Source: an uncultured Acetatifactor sp. (GTDB lineage: Bacteria > Bacillota > Clostridia > Lachnospirales > Lachnospiraceae). Taken from it: DNA of 64,000 nt. The first letter of the stretch is position 1. Each line of letters starts with the position of its first letter. The stretch is from the NCBI GenBank assembly GCA_949840935.1, contig CATKXX010000002.1, forward strand, positions 95,567 through 159,566. Direction: 5' to 3'. Under the pieces are notes generated by a model. That model was not told the origin of the DNA. It searched no databases and worked only from the letters and a program-made list of their open reading frames with translations. Of the stretch, positions 49,191-58,049 are shown one piece after another. A program made the translations under genes and the position numbers.

Positions 49191-52100
49191 TTAATCCGGC
49201 CACTCTGTGTCCATGGGCGGCAGCTCCTGCCCCTTCGTCAGATAAAACCTGTCAAACCGCATCCCGGACGAGAGGGCGTACACCTGGAGCAGATGTTCCC
49301 CCAGCGCAAGCTCCGCCTGTGTCACCGGCACCCAGCGGTAAATCTGCTCCGCCTCATAGCGCCACAGGCTGCCTCCCGCATAAATCCGCTCCCGGGGTAT
49401 CCTCTCACCGTCGAAGCCCACAGAGAAAACACCCTCCTCCCGTACATTGAATTTGGAAAGCATCCAGAGCGTATACACGCCGCCCCCACAGGTAAAACGG
49501 TAATTCAGGGAAGGGGCGTCCTGCTCCTGCCAGCACAACTTTGGTGTGCGGATATACAGGGCCAGCCCGCTGCGCCCGAAGGATTCGCCGGCACAGTGAC
49601 GCCACAGGCCCGGCTGCGCTGCTGTCGTCTCTCCCGGCTCCCGGGGGCTTCTCTGCGCTGCTGTCGTTTCTCCCGGTTCCCGGGGGCTTCTCTGCGCTGC
49701 TGTCGGCTCTCCCGGCTCCCGGGGGCTTCTCTGCGCTGCTGTTGGCTCTCCCGGCTCCCGGGGGCTTCTCTGCGCTGCTGTTGGCTCTCCCGGCTCCTGC
49801 GTCCAGGCATATTCGCTTTCTGCCAAAGCTGCCGCCGCGTCAATCCTTATCTCACCATTATTTTCCTCAAACATCCGGTTCCCGCGGTCACGATACCAGT
49901 CCGGTTCCACCGTTTCCCCATACCGCTCCGGCTGCACAGCTTTACAGTTGACCGTAAGCGTGTCCTGGCTGTCTTGGACGGCGGCATAATATACTGGCCT
50001 GGGCGGCAGCTCATACTTTCCGTAAAAGGAATCGCACCACTTCAGCAGATCCCTGTCGGAAGGCAGAGGCTGGGCTCCCCTGATGCCCGCCAGGCTGTTT
50101 TCCTTCCGGGGCTCCGTATAGATCACCAGCCTGGAAAAGGCGAAATACGGATCCACCGCCCACAGGGACAGCCTGTGGCATCCCGGTTCCGCCATGGGAA
50201 GCTGCAGGTACAGGCGATCCACATTGTTTAGCACATTTTCCTTCCAGTTTCCACGCCATTCGTCGTTGGAAAAAGACTCCACAATCTGTACCGGGCCCTC
50301 GTCCAGGGATACGCCGATCCGGATCCGGCCTGCCGAATTCAGGGAAGGGAAGCGGTGAATCTCCAGCAGGAACGCACCCTTACTGCGGGTGGCAAAGCGG
50401 TAGCACAGAGAAATCGCCTGCTGCCTGTCAGCCGCACATTCTCCCTGCCCTTTCCATTCGCCGGCTTCCGCATCTCCCCGCCCCCGGGCCTGCACCAGGC
50501 TGCCCTGCATACGTCCCAGTCTGGGAATGATCCTGAAATCACTGTTACGCCCCAGCCCTGACAGAGCCTGCTGCGCCTCCAGCGTCACAAGGCCATCCTC
50601 TTCAAGCGCACAGGCGTTAAAGGCATATTCATTCCTGGCATCAGCCGTTCCGTCGTCCTCTCCTATAGCATAGACGTTCCCGTTCTCGCTTGCGGCGCAG
50701 ACGTTTCCTTTCCCCTCTGCGGCATATGCCTTCCCGCTGCCGCTCGTTTCCTCCGCAGGATGCCGCCCGCTGTGGGCGCCTGCAGGCTCTGTCTTTCTTA
50801 TCCTTATCGGAATGATCCTGGTGGCACCGTCCGTGATGTTTTCTACGATGATTTCCCCCTCACGGTTCTCCGATACATCCTCTATATTGACCAGAATACG
50901 TTCTTCCGCGCGGACAACAGCCCGCTCCCTGGACAGTCCGGCCCACTCCGGCGCGTCAATCTGAACCTCAAAGGCCCCGTCTCCCAGATTACCGATTTCA
51001 AACCACTTTTCCCCGGGCGTCGCAAAGCACAGCTCCCGGCCGTCATTCCAAAGGTACACCTCCATAGGCGAACCGCCGTCTGCCTGTTCCCGCCGTTCGC
51101 CGCCATTTTCCCCGGGCACATGCCTTCCCGCGCTCAGAGAGCCGATTTTCCCCTCCTGTTCTCCGTCCTCCCGCCAAAGGGGCGGCGTGCAGGCCGGCAT
51201 CATGGCCGCCCTGGGAGGCGGGAAGCCCTCGGGATTTAAGATGCCGTTCCACTTGCCCCCGCACAGCATATGGTTATAATAGTGCAGAAGCCTCCTCCTG
51301 GCATCCTCCGCCTCCCTGGATTTCTCCGTGTACAGCCGGGCCCCCTGGCGATTTCCCCTCCGGTACATCAGGGTGCTCCTGTCCCCGTAATAATAGGCCA
51401 GATTGGTAAAATACGCCGCCTGGATCCGCATCAGCACCAACTCAAAAAAGGCGTCCCTCTCCTCTCCGGGCAATTCCCTATAGAGAGCGTTTCCCCGGGT
51501 AAACAATTCCTCATACCGTTGAAGGCGCAGCGCCCCCTCGTCCCCATAGGCGGTCTGGGAGAAGGCGTCATAGTCCATATTTTCCACCTTCCGCACATTG
51601 GTGATCTGGGAAAAGTCATTGAGCAGGGCGGATACCTGTTTCCCAATCCCTCCGGTAAAGGTACGATCGATCCAGTCCTCCACAAAGGCCTCCACATCCT
51701 CCGTGAGAGCCCCCGGCTTTCCAATCTCCCAGGCCAGCCTCAGGAAGAATGTGATCTCCTGCTCCAGGGGTTTCATAGCCCCGCTGTTGAGCACCCAGAG
51801 CTTGCGGATGCCCTCGTCCCAGGCCTTCTGCAGCTCATTCCTGGTATGGGCCAAGGGAATGGAGCAAAGGAACACATAAGACATGCTGGGAGGCGCCCAG
51901 TAGGAATTGTGATAATAAATCCCGTTGCCGCCCTTTCTTCCCTTCTCCTTTTCAGAAGGGTACCGGCGGATATAGCCGTAATTATCGTTGGCCCAGACCA
52001 GCGTCATATCCTCCGGTATCTCAAGCCCACTGTCGTACAGCTCCAACACTTCTTTATAGGGAATAAAAGTCATCATGGTCTCGCGGCCCAGCGTATTTTG

Positions 52101-53231
52101 CAGGATTTCCCGCTGATCTGCAATGATCTTTCCCAGAAGCTGAATCTTGGCGGCGCGGATTTCTTCCTCTGTGCCGCCCTCCAGCCCCTTCGTCTCAAAG
52201 CCGGAATCATGTATGCCACGCATCCCCAGGGTATAACAGACCTCAAACTCTCGGTTCTGCTCCACGCTTTCCCTCCAGTATTCCTGTAAAATATCCCGGT
52301 TCCGGCCTTCAACGGAATAGTCGTAAACGACGTCGGCATAACCCTTTTTCTGTATCCAGGGCTTCCACTCCCTGTTGTTGGAGCGCATCAGCATATCGCA
52401 GTGGGAGGTTCCCACCACAATCCCGCAGCGATCCGCCAGCGCGCCGTTCTCCGGCACAAGGTTAAAGGAATTCACATGCATGGCGGGCCAGATATAATTT
52501 GCCTTCAGGCGCAGCAGCAGCTCGAAGATTTTTTCATAAGTCTTCACCCCGATGGTGGGCTCTCCCATGCGGTTCTGCACCCAAGCCTCCAGCTCCTCCT
52601 CGTCATTGATGAAAATCCCCCTGTATTCCACTGACGGCCAGTCCGTCAGGCAGTATCCCTCCTCCAGCGTAAGCTCCTCCCTTTTCCGCACCGGGACATC
52701 CGCAAAGAAATACCAGGGGGATACCCCCATCCACTCGCAGAAGGTATAGATGCCGTAGATCGTCCCTCTGCGGTCTGTTCCCCCGATGTACAGCGTCCCG
52801 TCCCGAACCTGAAGCTGATATGCCTCTTTGCGCAGCAGACCCTTCTCGTCGGTCATAAGGCTCCGGCGGATGACGCGCTCCATGTCTTCCCGGATGGGCC
52901 GCCGTCCTGACCTTTCCCCGGCGTCCTGCCATGACGAGGCGGATTCTACCGCGCAGGCCGTCCCCGCGCCGCTTTCACAGGCAGGATTCTGTCCTGACGT
53001 ATCCTGTTTTGCCAGAGTACCGATTATAATGACGGAAGTATGTTTTTCTCCCCCGCAGGCCTCCCTGGCCGCTTCCCCATGGCCCGGCTCCTCCCGCAGG
53101 ACCGTCTCTACACCGGGCATAACCTTTCCCAAATCCTGTGCAAGGTTATGTATGGCGATCTTCACCGCCTCCGGTTCCCCTCCGCTGTAGCGCAGCTCCA
53201 CTCTCTGTCCCTCTCCGATATGAAATCCCAT
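49191..53231 (-). CDS. Glycoside hydrolase family 115 (xylan alpha-1,2-glucuronidase)
   Basis: The 1346-residue protein matches GH115: the N-terminal domain with nucleotide-like loop, then the TIM barrel starting YRGIFINDEEELEAWVQNRM, ANYIWPAMHVNSFNLVP and GTSHCDMLMRSNNREWKPW, a helical middle (about 560-700) and beta-sandwich domains. The C-terminus (FYLTKGQELPPM) follows the GH115 C-terminal domain pattern. GH115 enzymes remove (4-O-methyl)glucuronic acid from xylan. Inserted sequences include about 60 residues of EPGEPTAAQRSPR repeats (39-bp units) and other glycine/serine-rich segments, which make it longer than the usual 900-1000 residues. No signal peptide is seen, so a cytoplasmic role on imported oligosaccharides is likely. 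Its ribosome binding site lies in family C element copy 3. Confidence 0.9.
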   Translation of the reverse strand: MGFHIGEGQRVELRYSGGEPEAVKIAIHNLAQDLGKVMPGVETVLREEPGHGEAAREACGGEKHTSVIIIGTLAKQDTSGQNPACESGAGTACAVESASSWQDAGERSGRRPIREDMERVIRRSLMTDEKGLLRKEAYQLQVRDGTLYIGGTDRRGTIYGIYTFCEWMGVSPWYFFADVPVRKREELTLEEGYCLTDWPSVEYRGIFINDEEELEAWVQNRMGEPTIGVKTYEKIFELLLRLKANYIWPAMHVNSFNLVPENGALADRCGIVVGTSHCDMLMRSNNREWKPWIQKKGYADVVYDYSVEGRNRDILQEYWRESVEQNREFEVCYTLGMRGIHDSGFETKGLEGGTEEEIRAAKIQLLGKIIADQREILQNTLGRETMMTFIPYKEVLELYDSGLEIPEDMTLVWANDNYGYIRRYPSEKEKGRKGGNGIYYHNSYWAPPSMSYVFLCSIPLAHTRNELQKAWDEGIRKLWVLNSGAMKPLEQEITFFLRLAWEIGKPGALTEDVEAFVEDWIDRTFTGGIGKQVSALLNDFSQITNVRKVENMDYDAFSQTAYGDEGALRLQRYEELFTRGNALYRELPGEERDAFFELVLMRIQAAYFTNLAYYYGDRSTLMYRRGNRQGARLYTEKSREAEDARRRLLHYYNHMLCGGKWNGILNPEGFPPPRAAMMPACTPPLWREDGEQEGKIGSLSAGRHVPGENGGERREQADGGSPMEVYLWNDGRELCFATPGEKWFEIGNLGDGAFEVQIDAPEWAGLSRERAVVRAEERILVNIEDVSENREGEIIVENITDGATRIIPIRIRKTEPAGAHSGRHPAEETSGSGKAYAAEGKGNVCAASENGNVYAIGEDDGTADARNEYAFNACALEEDGLVTLEAQQALSGLGRNSDFRIIPRLGRMQGSLVQARGRGDAEAGEWKGQGECAADRQQAISLCYRFATRSKGAFLLEIHRFPSLNSAGRIRIGVSLDEGPVQIVESFSNDEWRGNWKENVLNNVDRLYLQLPMAEPGCHRLSLWAVDPYFAFSRLVIYTEPRKENSLAGIRGAQPLPSDRDLLKWCDSFYGKYELPPRPVYYAAVQDSQDTLTVNCKAVQPERYGETVEPDWYRDRGNRMFEENNGEIRIDAAAALAESEYAWTQEPGEPTAAQRSPREPGEPTAAQRSPREPGEPTAAQRSPREPGETTAAQRSPREPGETTAAQPGLWRHCAGESFGRSGLALYIRTPKLCWQEQDAPSLNYRFTCGGGVYTLWMLSKFNVREEGVFSVGFDGERIPRERIYAGGSLWRYEAEQIYRWVPVTQAELALGEHLLQVYALSSGMRFDRFYLTKGQELPPMDTEWPD
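49614..49800 (-). repeat. 39-bp tandem repeat in the GH115 gene
   Basis: Units start at 49614, 49653, 49692, 49731 and 49770. Each encodes EPGE(P/T)TAAQRSPR-type sequence. The nucleotide identity between units is nearly complete, so the expansion is recent. Confidence 0.9.
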
Positions 53232-53233
53232 CT

Positions 53234-53297
53234 TTTACTCCATTTCTGCGCGGTCTTTTGCGCATATCAAGTTTGTGGATGCCGCGCAGACACAAAC
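53234..53297 (-). repeat. Family C hairpin element, copy 3 (complete)
   Basis: TGCGCGG pairs with CCGCGCA and GTTTGTG with CACAAAC. On the minus strand it ends GAAATGGAGTAAAA and the GH115 start codon follows within a few bases. Confidence 0.8.
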
Positions 53298-53399
53298 CTG
53301 GGATTGAAAATTTTTTAATTTTCAATCTTCCTCCTTCTACCGCTTTCCGGCCCTAATTCTCATTATCCCAAGGCCCTCCCCGGCTGCAGCCGCCATTCT

Positions 53400-53526
53400 G
53401 CCGCCGTTTTCACCATTCCGAATATCCCGGCTGCCTGACTTTCCGATATCCCCGACTTTCTGACCGCTGGACATTCCGATTCCCAGCTTCCTGACTGCTT
53501 AACTCTCCGATATTCCCGGCTTTCTG
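53400..53526 (-). repeat. Degenerate tandem repeat after the GH43 gene
   Basis: On the minus strand about four imperfect units of 30-35 bp share (G/A)AAG(C/T)CGGG and ATATCGGA(A/G)AGT. It directly follows the GH43 stop codon. The rest of the gap to GH115 (53232-53529) holds the family C element. Confidence 0.6.
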
Positions 53527-53529
53527 CCT

Positions 53530-55026
53530 TCACGCCCTGATCCAAAAACGCCTCACCTTCATGACCGCCCCTGTATCCCGGCAGCAGGCCGCATACAGCC
53601 CGGTCACGGTTCCGGTAAAGCACCTGCCGGACACCTCGCAGGCAAGGAATCTGGTGGATGCCTTCGCCGCCTCGTAAAAGCTTTCGCCGTCCGGGGAATA
53701 GCTGAAATAATAGAATTCCTTATCCCCCCGGATTCTCAGGTACAGCTCCCCCTCCCGCACCGGTATGCGGCAGGCGGTCTGGCGCATATCCTCCGCGTTC
53801 TTTTCCAGAAACAGGAAATCCCCTTCCCCGGTTCTCTTTTTCATAAAACAATAGTAAAACTGTGAAGAAAGGACAAGGCCGATTCCCGCCTCGTCGCCGG
53901 TTTCACAGGGTTCAAAGTCAAAGACAGCCTCCATCTCAAACTCGAAATCCATCTGTCTGAGCGCCGCGAACACAGGGTTTTTCCCGTCCCCAAAACGCAC
54001 CCGTGAGGGATAGAGCCGCAGCATCCCGTCCCCCCGTTCATAAGCGGCCTTTTGCGGGTTTCGCAAAAAGATCCATTCCGGCTCCCACTTTGCAGCATGA
54101 AAGTCGGCTTCCCAGCTCCTGCCCCGCTTCTGTTCCTGCCACAGCGGCCCTTCTTCTTCCAGGGCCGCTTTCTTATGATGCTCTACCTGGGGCCAGCCCT
54201 CCCGCCATGTCACCGGGGTCAGGAAGGTCTCCCTGCCCAGATGGGTCATAGTCCTGCGGGACAGCCGGGTGGCCAGATGCACCATCCACCAATTCCCCCT
54301 GTGGTCACGGAACAGATCGCCGTGTCCCGCGCAGAGCACTTCCTTGCTGATGTCGTGGACATTGGTGAGAACCGGATTCCAGGGACAGCCCTCATAAGAC
54401 CCCCACAGCGTCCTGCTCCGGGCCACAGTGACCATATGATTGAAAAATGTCCCCCCTTCCGCCGCCAACAGGTAGTACCACTCACCAATGCGGTACACAT
54501 GGGGCGCCTCCAGGTGGCCTCCGCCAATCCCGCTCCAGAGAGCCTTCCCCTCCCCTCTTATGGCGCCGCTTTCCACATCAATCTCCCAGAGGGAAATTTC
54601 CTCCTTCCCGGGATGAAGCGTCTGGTTCGTACAGTAGTATGCCCGCCCCTCCTCAAAATAAATGGAGGGGTCAATGCCGCCCACAGGCACCCACACGGGC
54701 TTTGACCATTCACCCGCGGGATCCTTCGTATGCACGATAAAATTCCCCCGGGATTCAAAGGTGGCGGTGACATAAAACACCCCCTTCTCACAGCGGATGG
54801 TGGGTGCCCAGACGCCCCCGGAATCCGATGCGTCCATGAAAGGGAAATCTCCTGCCTCCTGGATGCAATTTCCGATCTGCTCCCAATTCACCAGATCCCT
54901 GCTGTGATAAACCGGGATACCGGGAAAATATTCAAAAGAGCTGGTGACCAGATAATAATCCTCCCCCCACCGGCAGATACTGGGATCGGGGTTAAAGCCC
55001 CTAATGATGGGATTGTAATATTTCAT
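53530..55026 (-). CDS. Glycoside hydrolase family 43 (beta-xylosidase or arabinofuranosidase)
   Basis: From the ATG at 55026 (GAAGGAGG upstream) the protein has 498 residues. The five-bladed propeller start is MKYYNPIIRGFNPDPSICRW with catalytic base Asp14, followed by YLVTSSFEYFPGIPVYHS, the second acidic site in GGIDPSIYFEEGRAYY, and the likely general acid in HLEAPHVYRIG. The C-terminal beta-sandwich (about 325-498) is the XynB-type extra domain. It acts on xylo-oligosaccharides or arabinose side chains, probably in the cytoplasm since no signal is seen. It overlaps the binding-lipoprotein gene by 26 bases, so it is translated from the same transcript. Confidence 0.9.
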   Translation of the reverse strand: MKYYNPIIRGFNPDPSICRWGEDYYLVTSSFEYFPGIPVYHSRDLVNWEQIGNCIQEAGDFPFMDASDSGGVWAPTIRCEKGVFYVTATFESRGNFIVHTKDPAGEWSKPVWVPVGGIDPSIYFEEGRAYYCTNQTLHPGKEEISLWEIDVESGAIRGEGKALWSGIGGGHLEAPHVYRIGEWYYLLAAEGGTFFNHMVTVARSRTLWGSYEGCPWNPVLTNVHDISKEVLCAGHGDLFRDHRGNWWMVHLATRLSRRTMTHLGRETFLTPVTWREGWPQVEHHKKAALEEEGPLWQEQKRGRSWEADFHAAKWEPEWIFLRNPQKAAYERGDGMLRLYPSRVRFGDGKNPVFAALRQMDFEFEMEAVFDFEPCETGDEAGIGLVLSSQFYYCFMKKRTGEGDFLFLEKNAEDMRQTACRIPVREGELYLRIRGDKEFYYFSYSPDGESFYEAAKASTRFLACEVSGRCFTGTVTGLYAACCRDTGAVMKVRRFWIRA

Positions 55027-56464
55027 TTGCCCTCCTTCTGAATTCCTCCGCCGCTTCTTCGGCGGAAGCCATTCCATAAAAATATCGGTTTGCCGTTTCC
55101 GCAAAGGCTTCGTTGATCCCGTCGATTCCGGCCGGTTCCGGAGGCGGCGTGTCCCCGCACAGCTCCATAGCCTCCTCCGAGAAACGCAGCATCTCCCGCA
55201 CGGCCTCCGGCACCGTTTCATTTTCGTACAGGCTCTCCCTCACCTTTCCCGATACGGGGATTCCACGCTCCCCCTGAAGGATCGCGTTTGCCTCCTCCGA
55301 ATTTAAAAACCAGTCAATAAACTGCGCGCATTCTTTCTTTACACAGGAAGTCTCTGCCACAGAGAAAAACATCCCCGGTTTCAGCCACAGGCCGAGGCTG
55401 CCGTCAGGCACTTCCGCCCCAGCACCTTCCACTTCCCCCTGGCTGCTGTCAGGCGCTTCCGCCCCGGCGCCTTCCACTTCCCCCTGGCTGCCGTCAAGCG
55501 CTTCCGCCCCGGCACCTTCCCCGTCTGCAGGCAGCAGCGGAGGCGTCACCATTTTTAACCCTTCCTTGACATAGCTCATCCTCACCGGGAAGTTATTCCA
55601 CTCCTGCATCATGGCGCCCTCCCCTGTGATCACGGGAAAAAGCTCCGGCCCGCGGACGTTGATGGCCGCCCAGCTGTCGGAATCCGGGAAGGCTCCCTGT
55701 TCCATCAGGGATTTGAACATCTCCATATATCCCACATACAGCGAATCATTATCGTATCCCAGCGAAAGCCCATCCGATGAGAAAAGTTCTTCCCCGTGCT
55801 GTCTCAACCAGTAATGATATAAATTCATGTCAAGCACCGGCGTCATCGCCGCGCCATATTTCCCTGTCTTCTCCTGAATCCTCACACAGATGTCCATATA
55901 ATCTTCCCATGTCCAATCCTGGTCAGGGACAGGGATGCCCGCCTCCGCAAACACTTCCGGGTTACAGATCACGGAAAGGATCGATGTCCCCAGCACAATT
56001 CCCGTCATCCTGCCGTCCACCATGCCGCCTTTCAGGATGGCTTCCTCCATGTCCTCTGTCCTGATCGTCCCATCCTCCAAAAAAGAGGTCAGATCCGCCA
56101 AGGATCCATTCTCCGAATACGTGGTGATATACTGATAATCCATCTGTATCAGATCCGGCATTTCCCCCTGCGCCGCTTTCAGGGAAAGGATGCCGAAATA
56201 ATCGTCCCATGTATAGGACTGCGTCTCGAATACAATCCCCGGATGTTCCTCCGCATACAGCGCAAGCACCTGTTCCGTAATATTATGCCTTTCCTCGCCT
56301 CCCCACCACGCGACCCGGATCACGGTCTGCCCTTTGTCCTCCAGATTGTCATGAAGGGCAGGATTCCCACAGCCCGCCGCCGACAGGATCAGCGCAGCCC
56401 AAAAGAACACTCCTGCAATTTTCCGTCTTTTTCCTGACATCAACTTTCCTGCAATCCTCTGCAT
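55001..56464 (-). CDS. Sugar ABC transporter substrate-binding lipoprotein
   Basis: From the ATG at 56464 (GGAGGGG upstream) the protein has 487 residues: lipoprotein signal (lipobox SAAGC), then the family 1 solute-binding fold (VIRVAWWGGEERHNITEQVL, DLIQMDYQYITTYSENGSLAD, late FIDWFLNSEEANAIL). Such proteins bind oligosaccharides for ABC import. A region of 42 residues (AGAEALDGSQGEVEG units) is encoded by a 45-bp tandem repeat. Permease genes are not present in the window. It is between the YesN regulator and GH43 genes, suggesting xylo-oligosaccharide uptake. Confidence 0.85.
   Translation of the reverse strand: MQRIAGKLMSGKRRKIAGVFFWAALILSAAGCGNPALHDNLEDKGQTVIRVAWWGGEERHNITEQVLALYAEEHPGIVFETQSYTWDDYFGILSLKAAQGEMPDLIQMDYQYITTYSENGSLADLTSFLEDGTIRTEDMEEAILKGGMVDGRMTGIVLGTSILSVICNPEVFAEAGIPVPDQDWTWEDYMDICVRIQEKTGKYGAAMTPVLDMNLYHYWLRQHGEELFSSDGLSLGYDNDSLYVGYMEMFKSLMEQGAFPDSDSWAAINVRGPELFPVITGEGAMMQEWNNFPVRMSYVKEGLKMVTPPLLPADGEGAGAEALDGSQGEVEGAGAEAPDSSQGEVEGAGAEVPDGSLGLWLKPGMFFSVAETSCVKKECAQFIDWFLNSEEANAILQGERGIPVSGKVRESLYENETVPEAVREMLRFSEEAMELCGDTPPPEPAGIDGINEAFAETANRYFYGMASAEEAAEEFRRRANEILQSHH
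55396..55521 (-). repeat. 45-bp tandem repeat in the binding-protein gene
   Basis: Units start at 55396, 55441 and 55486 and encode AGAE(A/V)(L/P)D(G/S)SQGEVEG-type sequence in a surface loop. In frame. Confidence 0.9.
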
Positions 56465-56506
56465 TTCCCCTCCGTCCTGCACAGCCTCCAGTACCGTCCG
56501 GGGCAA

Positions 56507-58003
56507 TCAATCTGTCTTCCGAAATTCGCTGGGGGACATCCCTGTGCTTTTCCGGAATATCTTGGAAAAATACTGGCCGTCGGAAGCGTACCCCAGCATT
56601 TCGGATACCGTTCCCACCATGATATCCGGTTCCAGGCGCATGAGCTGCTCCGCTGCGGACATCTTGGCATCCTGCAGGAACGCGGTAAACTTTTTCCCGC
56701 TCATCTTCTGGAAAAAGCGTCCGAAATAATCCTCATTCATAAAAAGGATCTCCGCCGCCAGATAATGAAGGCTCAGCGACTGATCCTGAAAATGACGATA
56801 AATTTCCTCCAGGGCTTTGTGATAACGCTGTGTTTCCTTGTTCTCCGAAGTTGTTTCAACGCTGTGGCGGTAAATCTGCCTTGCGGCGGCAATCATCAGG
56901 GACTGGCCGCTCTCATCCGAAATCCATTCCTCCCGGGCCTCCACGCTCTCCTCATACCGCAGCCTGAGCAGCCAATCCATGGCCTTCCTCTTATCCGCCA
57001 GGGAAAGCTTCCTTTTCTGCATCCTCAGAAAGGTCAGCTGCAATGATTGCAGCAGCTTTGCGTAATCCCGGGTTTTACCCACAATGTCGAAATCCACCAG
57101 CAGGTTTATATCCTGCTTTCTCCCGTCCAGCATCCCGTAATGCAGCAGCGCTTCCCCCTTCAGTTCTTCCCCGATCCGGAACAATTCTTCCGTCTGTCCA
57201 TAAAGGGTGGACAATCCCTCCAGGCTTCCGCTGCCGCTGACTGCCGCCCGGATGGGATTCTTTCGGATCTTCTGAAATTCCCGTCCTATCCTGCGGGCAA
57301 CGGGAATGAGTGTCTCCGGTTCCGTATCGGAGATCAGCAGCACGCCGTCATTGCGCACAACGGTAGAGGCATACACCTGTATCTGGCCATTTCCCAACAG
57401 CTCCTCCAGCATATTTCCCAGCACAAATTCTTCCAGCCCGTCAAAGGATTCCTCGCTTCTGAAAACCAGCAGCCTGACTGTCCCGGGCAGATTACCCTCC
57501 TGGAGCCCAAACAGCGAATTGCCTTTTCCCGCCTCCCTGCCCAAAAGCAGGTTCCGGAAAAGCTGCTTTCCGGCATACTGCACCACCCTGCCGGAATACT
57601 CCCTCTCCTTCTGTGCCGCCGCCCGCTTTGCGTCCACATCGCGCTTGACCTTTCCGATCACCTCCACCACCTTCTCCTCATCACAGGGCTTCAGGATGTA
57701 ATGCCTTACGCCCTCCTCCATGGCCTGTGAGGTGAATTCATATTCACCGTAACCGGACAGCACGGCAAATTCAATATCGGGATATTTCTCACGCACCCTG
57801 CGGATCAGCTCGATACCGTTCATGACAGGCATCTTGATATCGGTCAGGATGATATCGGGGCGCAGCGCCTCCGCCTTCTCCAGGGCCTCCACACCGTTCC
57901 ACGCCGTACCCGCCATCTCTATCTCATATTTATTCCAGTCGATGAGCTGGGCCATCCCCTCACGCTCAAATTCTTCATCGTCCACGATCAGAAGCTTATA
58001 CAT
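56507..58003 (-). CDS. YesN-type response regulator (CheY receiver, AraC output)
   Basis: From the ATG at 58003 the protein has 498 residues: receiver domain with LLIVDDEEFE, Asp55 in ILTDIKMPVMNG and lysine in YILKPCDEEK, a long middle part (about 150-380), and two AraC helix-turn-helix motifs at the end (LAAEILFMNEDYFGRFFQKM and GYASDGQYFSKIFRKSTG). It would be phosphorylated by the sensor encoded upstream and activate sugar genes such as the binding protein that follows after 42 bases. A longer reading adding 48 basic residues is rejected. The ribosome binding site is weak (AGGGGGACAGGG). Confidence 0.9.
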   Translation of the reverse strand: MYKLLIVDDEEFEREGMAQLIDWNKYEIEMAGTAWNGVEALEKAEALRPDIILTDIKMPVMNGIELIRRVREKYPDIEFAVLSGYGEYEFTSQAMEEGVRHYILKPCDEEKVVEVIGKVKRDVDAKRAAAQKEREYSGRVVQYAGKQLFRNLLLGREAGKGNSLFGLQEGNLPGTVRLLVFRSEESFDGLEEFVLGNMLEELLGNGQIQVYASTVVRNDGVLLISDTEPETLIPVARRIGREFQKIRKNPIRAAVSGSGSLEGLSTLYGQTEELFRIGEELKGEALLHYGMLDGRKQDINLLVDFDIVGKTRDYAKLLQSLQLTFLRMQKRKLSLADKRKAMDWLLRLRYEESVEAREEWISDESGQSLMIAAARQIYRHSVETTSENKETQRYHKALEEIYRHFQDQSLSLHYLAAEILFMNEDYFGRFFQKMSGKKFTAFLQDAKMSAAEQLMRLEPDIMVGTVSEMLGYASDGQYFSKIFRKSTGMSPSEFRKTD

Positions 58004-58049
58004 CCCTGTCCCCCTGCGCATACTCCGGCGCTTTTTCGTTTTCCCGCGA

